Positions 59,881 to 64,000 of a stretch of DNA of 64,000 nucleotides are shown here, one piece after another. Location: positions 1 through 64,000 of the forward strand of contig NZ_JBHTDE010000001.1 in the NCBI RefSeq assembly GCF_042666655.1. Direction: 5' to 3'. Position numbers and translations under genes: made by a program. The stretch is from Paracraurococcus sp042666655 (GTDB lineage Bacteria; Pseudomonadota; Alphaproteobacteria; Acetobacterales; Acetobacteraceae). Numbering within the stretch: the stretch's first letter is position 1; each line of letters starts with the position of its first letter. The notes under the pieces were generated by a model. That model did not search any database and had not been told where the DNA came from. It saw only the letters and a program-made list of their open reading frames with translations.

Positions 59881-60776
59881 GGCATCACCCCCGGCAGGAC
59901 GGGCCGCAGCGCGAAGGCCGTCACCAGCATCCCCAGCACGTAGAGCGTGGTGCCGGTGCCGTTGTACCAGGGCGCCTTCTCGCGCGGGTTGGCCAGCAGC
60001 ACGCGCATCAGGGCGACCTGCGCCAGCAGCGCCGCGGCGATCGCCGCGGCATGCCAGGGCGCGCCCCAGGACAGCAGCAGCCCGACCACCAAAACCTGCG
60101 GCGCCGCCATCAGCCCGCAGGCGATCTGCGCCGCGCGTTCCGCGCCGAGCGTCACGGGCAGCGAGTTGATGCCGGTGCGGCGGTCGCCCTCGACCGCCTT
60201 GAAGTCGTTCAGCGTCATGATGCCGATGGCGCCGATGCTGTAGAGCCCGGCCATCAGCAGCACCCGGGAATCCGGCGCGCCGGCGCTCATCACCGCGGCG
60301 CCGGTGATCCAGGGCAGGCCCTCGTAGCAGGCGGCGCAGGCGGTGCCGCCGAGCCAGCCGTCGCGCTTCAGCCGCAGGGGAGGGGCGGAGTAGATCCAGG
60401 CCAGGACCAGCCCCAGCACCGTCGCGGCGAAGCCCCAGGGACCGAGGATGGTGGCGACCGCGAGCGACAGCGCGGTCCACATGACGGCGATGCGGAAGCC
60501 CCAGTCGCCCGGGATGCGGCCGGACGGGATCGGCCGGTTCGGCTCGTTGATCGCGTCCACGTGCCGGTCGTACCAGTCGTTGATCGCCTGGCTGGTGCCG
60601 CAGACCAGCGGCCCGGTCAGCAACAGGCCGGCGACGATCAGGTGCCAGCGTCCATGGCCGCCAAGGCCGGAGGAGACGACGCCGCAGGAAAACGCCCACA
60701 TCGGCGCGAACCAGGTCACCGGCTTCAGCAATTCGAGGCAGGCGGACAGGGCCGGGCGGGCGACGGTGGCGGTCAT
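59877..60776 (-). CDS. bchG: Bacteriochlorophyll synthase (geranylgeranyl transferase)
   Basis: 299 residues, UbiA-type prenyltransferase with about eight helices. The first Asp motif NDWYDRHVDAINEPNRPIPS starts at 66 and the second is LNDFKAVEGDRRTGINSLPV near 190. These are the BchG/ChlG consensus and bind the Mg-prenyl-diphosphate. It esterifies bacteriochlorophyllide a with geranylgeranyl diphosphate. Only 2 bases separate it from the ppsR stop. Confidence 0.95.
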   Translation of the reverse strand: MTATVARPALSACLELLKPVTWFAPMWAFSCGVVSSGLGGHGRWHLIVAGLLLTGPLVCGTSQAINDWYDRHVDAINEPNRPIPSGRIPGDWGFRIAVMWTALSLAVATILGPWGFAATVLGLVLAWIYSAPPLRLKRDGWLGGTACAACYEGLPWITGAAVMSAGAPDSRVLLMAGLYSIGAIGIMTLNDFKAVEGDRRTGINSLPVTLGAERAAQIACGLMAAPQVLVVGLLLSWGAPWHAAAIAAALLAQVALMRVLLANPREKAPWYNGTGTTLYVLGMLVTAFALRPVLPGVMP

Positions 60777-60778
60777 GG

Positions 60779-62209
60779 CTATCCCTGTTCGGTGCCGTCG
60801 GCCGGCAGGTCGCCGAGCCCGTAGCGCCGCAGCTTGACGTAGAGGCTCTGCCGGCTGAGCCCGAGCATCTCGGCGGCCGAGGCGCGGTTGTCGCCGGTCA
60901 GCTCCAGCGCCGCCTCGATGCAGAGCCGCTCAATCACATCCGTTGCCTCGCGCACCAGGTCCTTGAGCGGCACCTGGCCGATCAGCTCGGTCAGCTGCTC
61001 GACCGACCGCGGCGTGCGGGTGGAGGCGCGGGCGGGGGCGGTGACGCGCGGGCCGACATCGCGGATGGCGAAGCCGTAGCAGGGACCGACGCCGTTCATG
61101 ACGGAAACCGCGGAGATCTCGACCTCGGTGGTGGCGCCGTACTCGCCGCGCATGGTCGTGGCGAAGAGCCGCACCGGGCCGCGCTGGCGCAGGCTGGCGG
61201 TCAGCACTTCCAGCTCGACGCCGGGCTGGCCCAGCCAGCGCTCCAGCGGCTCGGCGAGCGCCTGCTCCTCGTTCGGCAGCTGCGCCATGTCGAGGAAGGC
61301 GGCATTGGCGGTCAGGATGCGGCCGTCCTGGCCGGTGACGACGAAGGCATCCGGCACGTTCTCGACCAGCTTCAGCAGCTTGGTCTTGGCCTTGGGCAGC
61401 AGGATCGCGTTTGCATCGGCGACGGGAATGCCGAGCCGCACCAGCAGGTAGGTCGTGCTCTCCTGCCGGAAGGGGGAGGCGGAGACGATGATGTCCTTGC
61501 TGTTCTCCTCCAGCTGCACCCGGACCTCGTCGGCCCGGCCGGTGGCGCGCACCCCGGACAGCAGGAGCTCGACCGATTCGCGGCCCTTGGGGGCGAAGAT
61601 GTCGAGGAATTCGCGCCCCGCCGGGCGGCGTGGCGTGCGGCCGAGCAGGCGGTCGGCCGCCTGGTTGGTCTCGGTCACCTTCTGCGCCTGGGGATCGAGG
61701 ATCAGCACCGGGTCGGACCAGAGCTGGAACAGCATCCGGTAGCGCGTCTCGGCATGGCGCAGCCGCGAGTAGTCGCGGTCGAGCGACTGCTGCGCCTCGA
61801 GCAGCCGCTGCTGCAGGGCGGAAAGCTGGCGGAGGTCGCGGCCGAAGGCGACGGCACGGCTGCCGTCACCGACCCGCACCGCGGAGAACAGGATGGGGAC
61901 GGAGGCGCCGCGCGCCGAGAGCAGGTTCACGTGCCGCCAGGGCCGGTTGGCGCCCGCCGCCGAATCGGCCAGCAGCGACACCACCTTGGCCCGGCTGTCC
62001 GGGGCGACCGTGTCGATCCAGGGCTTGCCGAGCCACGAGTCCTGCCCGGCCAGTTCCTCCGCCAGGCCTTCGCTGTTGAAGGCGACGTCGCGGACCGCCC
62101 CCGTGGCATCGACGATGATGGCGACGTCGGCGGCAGCCGTGATCAGGACCGCCGCGGCTTCCGCATCCAGGTCGCCCAGCGACGTCTTCGGGGCTTTGAA
62201 TGCCTTCAC
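60779..62209 (-). CDS. ppsR: PpsR/CrtJ transcriptional repressor of photosynthesis genes
   Basis: 476 residues: N-terminal and two further PAS domains (about 25-120, 155-265, 285-385), then a Fis-type helix-turn-helix NRASAAEMLGLSRQSLYVKL (441-460). A Cys at 430 (RLCIEAALELTGDN) sits just before the HTH, as in the redox-sensitive C-terminal Cys of R. sphaeroides/R. capsulatus proteins; the only other Cys is 377, so the classical inter-domain Cys partner is absent. Represses bch, crt and puc promoters at TGT-N12-ACA. Such sites flank its own operon promoter. Confidence 0.93.
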   Translation of the reverse strand: MKAFKAPKTSLGDLDAEAAAVLITAAADVAIIVDATGAVRDVAFNSEGLAEELAGQDSWLGKPWIDTVAPDSRAKVVSLLADSAAGANRPWRHVNLLSARGASVPILFSAVRVGDGSRAVAFGRDLRQLSALQQRLLEAQQSLDRDYSRLRHAETRYRMLFQLWSDPVLILDPQAQKVTETNQAADRLLGRTPRRPAGREFLDIFAPKGRESVELLLSGVRATGRADEVRVQLEENSKDIIVSASPFRQESTTYLLVRLGIPVADANAILLPKAKTKLLKLVENVPDAFVVTGQDGRILTANAAFLDMAQLPNEEQALAEPLERWLGQPGVELEVLTASLRQRGPVRLFATTMRGEYGATTEVEISAVSVMNGVGPCYGFAIRDVGPRVTAPARASTRTPRSVEQLTELIGQVPLKDLVREATDVIERLCIEAALELTGDNRASAAEMLGLSRQSLYVKLRRYGLGDLPADGTEQG

Positions 62210-62269
62210 GAGCGCAATATCCCTTCACGGCGGAGAGCACGGTCCGCGCCCGCTTTACCGCCATTCGGC

Positions 62270-63172
62270 TCAGTCCCAATGAGCCATCAACGAGAGCATG
62301 CGCTCGGCCTGCAAAGTGGCCTGCTGGCCATCCGCGGCGGTTGCATCGGCGCCGACCAGCGCGACGTATTCCGGATGGGCGATGAAGGCGGGCCCGCCCA
62401 CCATGACGCCGGCGCCACGGTTGCGGACGCTTTTGCGCACCACGCGGATGCAGGCCGCGACAGCGTCCAGCCGGTCCTCGGAGGCGGCGGAGATGCCGAT
62501 CACCTGGAAGCTTTCCCGCCGCAGCAGGGTGGCGAATTCGGTCGCCCCGCGCGGTGCCGGGTCCCAGACATCCCAGCCGGCATGGCGGAAGAAGCCGGCC
62601 AGCATGTCGCGGCCGAAGCTGTGTTGCTCGCCCGGTGCCGTGACCAGCAGGGCGCGGCGGATGCGGGATTGCGGCCGGACGTCGCGGGTGAGGCTGTCGT
62701 CGTAGTCGCGCACCATGTGCTGCAGCCGCATCAGGCCGAGCGTCACGGTGGAGAAGTCGCAGCGGTCGCTTTCCCAGGCCGCGCCGAGCCAGCGGGCGGC
62801 GGGCGCCAGCAGGTCGAGATAGATATGCGGCAGGGTCACGCCGCGGTCGCGCTGCGCCTCGACCAGCGCCAGGGCGGCGACATGGTCGTCGACCACCAGC
62901 AGCAGGCAGAGCCGGTCGACATCCGCCGCGGTCGGCACGGCGCCGAACAGCGCATCGAGGTCGGGGCGGGCGCTGGCGGTGCCGCGGGTCAGCAGCAGCC
63001 GCGGCAGGACGGTATCCTCGATCGCCCGGGCCAGGGAATGGCGCTGGGTGGTCCGTTCATCGGGCTCGGGCGTGATCCAGCGGGCGGGCGCCTCGGCGAG
63101 GCCCATGCCGGCTGGAGAGGACGGAGACTCCGTCCGGTGCCTTGATATGCTGTCTTGCCCCAAGGCGACCAT
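62270..63172 (-). CDS. ppaA: PpaA/AerR-type cobalamin-binding antirepressor
   Basis: 300 residues. Helical cap (about 50-165) and a B12-binding domain with PGEQHSFGRDML, whose His184 corresponds to the axial ligand of AerR, followed by GISAASEDRLDAV and VGGPAFIAHPEYVALVGADA. In Rhodobacter AerR binds light-altered B12 and blocks CrtJ/PpsR. First gene of the leftward operon, 60 bases ahead of ppsR. A second in-frame Met at residue 23 could give a short form, as AerR has two forms. Confidence 0.9.
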   Translation of the reverse strand: MVALGQDSISRHRTESPSSPAGMGLAEAPARWITPEPDERTTQRHSLARAIEDTVLPRLLLTRGTASARPDLDALFGAVPTAADVDRLCLLLVVDDHVAALALVEAQRDRGVTLPHIYLDLLAPAARWLGAAWESDRCDFSTVTLGLMRLQHMVRDYDDSLTRDVRPQSRIRRALLVTAPGEQHSFGRDMLAGFFRHAGWDVWDPAPRGATEFATLLRRESFQVIGISAASEDRLDAVAACIRVVRKSVRNRGAGVMVGGPAFIAHPEYVALVGADATAADGQQATLQAERMLSLMAHWD

Positions 63173-63194
63173 TGGGCCTCTCCCCGTTGCGGAG

Positions 63195-63224
63195 TTTATC
63201 GACCCGACCTTAAGCCGGTGTCAA
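63195..63224 (-). promoter_or_regulatory. Leftward promoter of the ppaA-ppsR-bchG operon
   Basis: On the minus strand TTGACA (+ 63219-63224, read as TGTCAA) is followed after 18 bases by GATAAA (+ 63195-63200), 23 bases before the ppaA ATG. The -35 matches 6 of 6 and the -10 4 of 6. The -35 coincides with a PpsR half-site. Confidence 0.6.
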
Positions 63225-63236
63225 TCACTCCTTACG
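63219..63236. promoter_or_regulatory. PpsR-type operator, left (TGT-N12-ACG)
   Basis: TGTCAATCACTCCTTACG: TGT and ACG separated by 12 bases, one mismatch from the TGT-N12-ACA PpsR/CrtJ consensus. It shares two bases with the next box. A 9-bp direct repeat GTCAATCAC starts at 63220 and again at 63236. Confidence 0.6.
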
Positions 63237-63252
63237 TCAATCACGCTTGACA
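63235..63252. promoter_or_regulatory. PpsR-type operator, right (CGT-N12-ACA)
   Basis: CGTCAATCACGCTTGACA: an 18-bp inverted repeat with GTCA and TGAC arms, one mismatch from TGT-N12-ACA. Tandem operators 16 bp apart lie on one DNA face and would favour cooperative PpsR binding. Confidence 0.65.
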
Positions 63253-63276
63253 CTCTGAAGCCCATCGACCTAGCCT
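63247..63276 (+). promoter_or_regulatory. Rightward promoter toward bchF
   Basis: TTGACA at 63247-63252 (6 of 6) with a weak TAGCCT at 63271-63276 (spacing 18). The -35 is the right half-site of the PpsR box. The bchF start lies about 155 bases further, leaving a long leader with a GAAATCTTCGCTGCGGGAGG segment. Confidence 0.45.
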
Positions 63277-63420
63277 CCCTCTCAGCGAAATCTTCGCTGC
63301 GGGAGGTACGCCAGAATATCGGCCGGGTCTGTCCCGGGAGCACCGTCCCTCGGATGAGGCAAGGTGTCCCGCAGGGCCAACCCAGGACCGGTTTCAGAGC
63401 GGACCTTCGGGACAGAGGGT

Positions 63421-63438
63421 TGTCAAGCGATGTTTACA
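63421..63438. promoter_or_regulatory. Perfect PpsR operator over the bchF start codon
   Basis: TGTCAAGCGATGTTTACA fits TGT-N12-ACA exactly and contains the bchF ATG (63430-63432) at its centre. If bound, it would act as a roadblock inside the transcribed region rather than at the promoter. Confidence 0.6.
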
Positions 63439-64000
63439 TCCGGCGTGCTGGCAAAACTCACCGCCCCGATCGATGCCTGCCCCTGGGGCACCGTCGCGGG
63501 CCGCCATGCCCGCCATGCCGCCCCCCGCCGGCCGCTCTACACGGCGGAGGAGAGGGTCCGCCGCGACGCCACCCGCTGGACCCTGGTGCAGGGCGTCCTC
63601 GCCCCGCTGCAGTTCGCGGTCTTCCTCGTCAGCCTCGGCCTGGTGCTGAACTTCCTGGCGACCGGCGACGGCTACGCGGTCGCCACTGCCTCGGTCGTGG
63701 TCAAGACCATCGTGCTCTACGTCATCATGGTCACCGGCTCGATCTGGGAGAAGGTGGTGTTCGGCCGCTGGCTCTTCGCCCGCGCCTTCTTCTGGGAAGA
63801 CGTCTTCAGCATGCTGGTGCTGGGGCTGCACACCGCCTATCTCGGCCTGCTGCTGACCGGCACCGGCGACGCCGAAGGCCTGATGTTCCTGGCACTCGCC
63901 GCCTATGCCGCCTATGTCGTCAACGCCATGCAGTTCGTCATGAAGCTGCGGGCCGCGCGGCGCGACGAGCGCGGCTGGCGCGGCGCCGATGCCGACATGC
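63430..64000 (+). CDS. bchF: 2-vinyl bacteriochlorophyllide hydratase BchF (3' end outside window)
   Basis: 190 codons visible. LYTAEERVRRDATRWTLVQG and VLAPLQFAVFLVSLGLVLNF start the conserved part at about residue 37; VTGSIWEKVVFGRWLFARAF and FFWEDVFSMLVLGLHTAYLG follow, with four membrane helices. Hydrates the C3 vinyl group on the way to bacteriochlorophyll a. The N-terminus is about 30 residues longer than in Rhodobacter. In related clusters bchNBHLM follow. AGAGGG lies about 10 bases upstream of the ATG. Confidence 0.93.
   Translation, partial: MFTSGVLAKLTAPIDACPWGTVAGRHARHAAPRRPLYTAEERVRRDATRWTLVQGVLAPLQFAVFLVSLGLVLNFLATGDGYAVATASVVVKTIVLYVIMVTGSIWEKVVFGRWLFARAFFWEDVFSMLVLGLHTAYLGLLLTGTGDAEGLMFLALAAYAAYVVNAMQFVMKLRAARRDERGWRGADADM

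Overview
The window is GC-rich (mostly about 70% or more) alphaproteobacterial DNA. Its right end enters a bacteriochlorophyll gene cluster. That cluster, three orphan Bug-type solute-binding proteins, a TRAP system and several CoA-dependent catabolic genes together suggest an aerobic anoxygenic phototroph of the Acetobacteraceae/Roseomonas type. The lineage is inferred from gene content only; no rRNA or tRNA gene was found.

Layout. 1-8.9 kb: truncated IS66-type transposase start, tsaC and cysQ, a small low-GC insert with a uracil-DNA-glycosylase-like gene, tandem M17 aminopeptidases, holC and a Bug protein. 8.9-17.4 kb: tadA, then a tightly packed rightward run (glutamine amidotransferase-like, rluB, rsmD, two glycosyltransferase genes and an unknown 661-residue protein). 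17.4-21 kb: degenerate histidine kinase, rpmB with its terminator, and an Atm1-type ABC exporter. 21.1-22.2 kb: strongly AT-rich island with a DUF6602-like nuclease-fold gene, followed by a duplicated C-terminal fragment of the MYG1 gene found intact at 24.3-25.3 kb. 22.7-29.7 kb: assorted accessory enzymes and secreted small proteins. 29.9-46.8 kb: a catabolic region with crotonase, Bug proteins, SBP-fold protein plus maleate-isomerase/arylmalonate-decarboxylase-like enzyme, a complete TRAP transporter, a hydratase/CoA-transferase/CitE-lyase trio resembling C5-dicarboxylate (itaconate-type) degradation, fumarylacetoacetase, a second CoA-transferase, and an argininosuccinate-lyase relative paired with a MaoC hydratase. 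46.9-56.1 kb: phosphatase, lipoprotein, DMT exporter, SUV3-type and DEAD-box RNA helicases, GST, polysaccharide deacetylase and an ABM protein.

56.3-64.0 kb is the photosynthesis part. A leftward six-gene operon reads ppaA/aerR, ppsR, bchG, pucC-like MFS, bchP, hemC. It is divergent from bchF, which runs off the right edge. Between them are two near-consensus PpsR boxes whose half-sites double as the -35 elements of back-to-back promoters. A third, perfect TGT-N12-ACA box covers the bchF start codon. So the repressor, its cobalamin-binding partner and the late pigment genes appear to be controlled from one 250-bp switch.

A second theme is a family of about 130-160 bp intergenic repeats (seven copies, one degenerate) built of nested palindromes. 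They lie next to gene 3' ends and are not coding. Their stems vary with compensatory changes while a TACC/TACG loop is kept.
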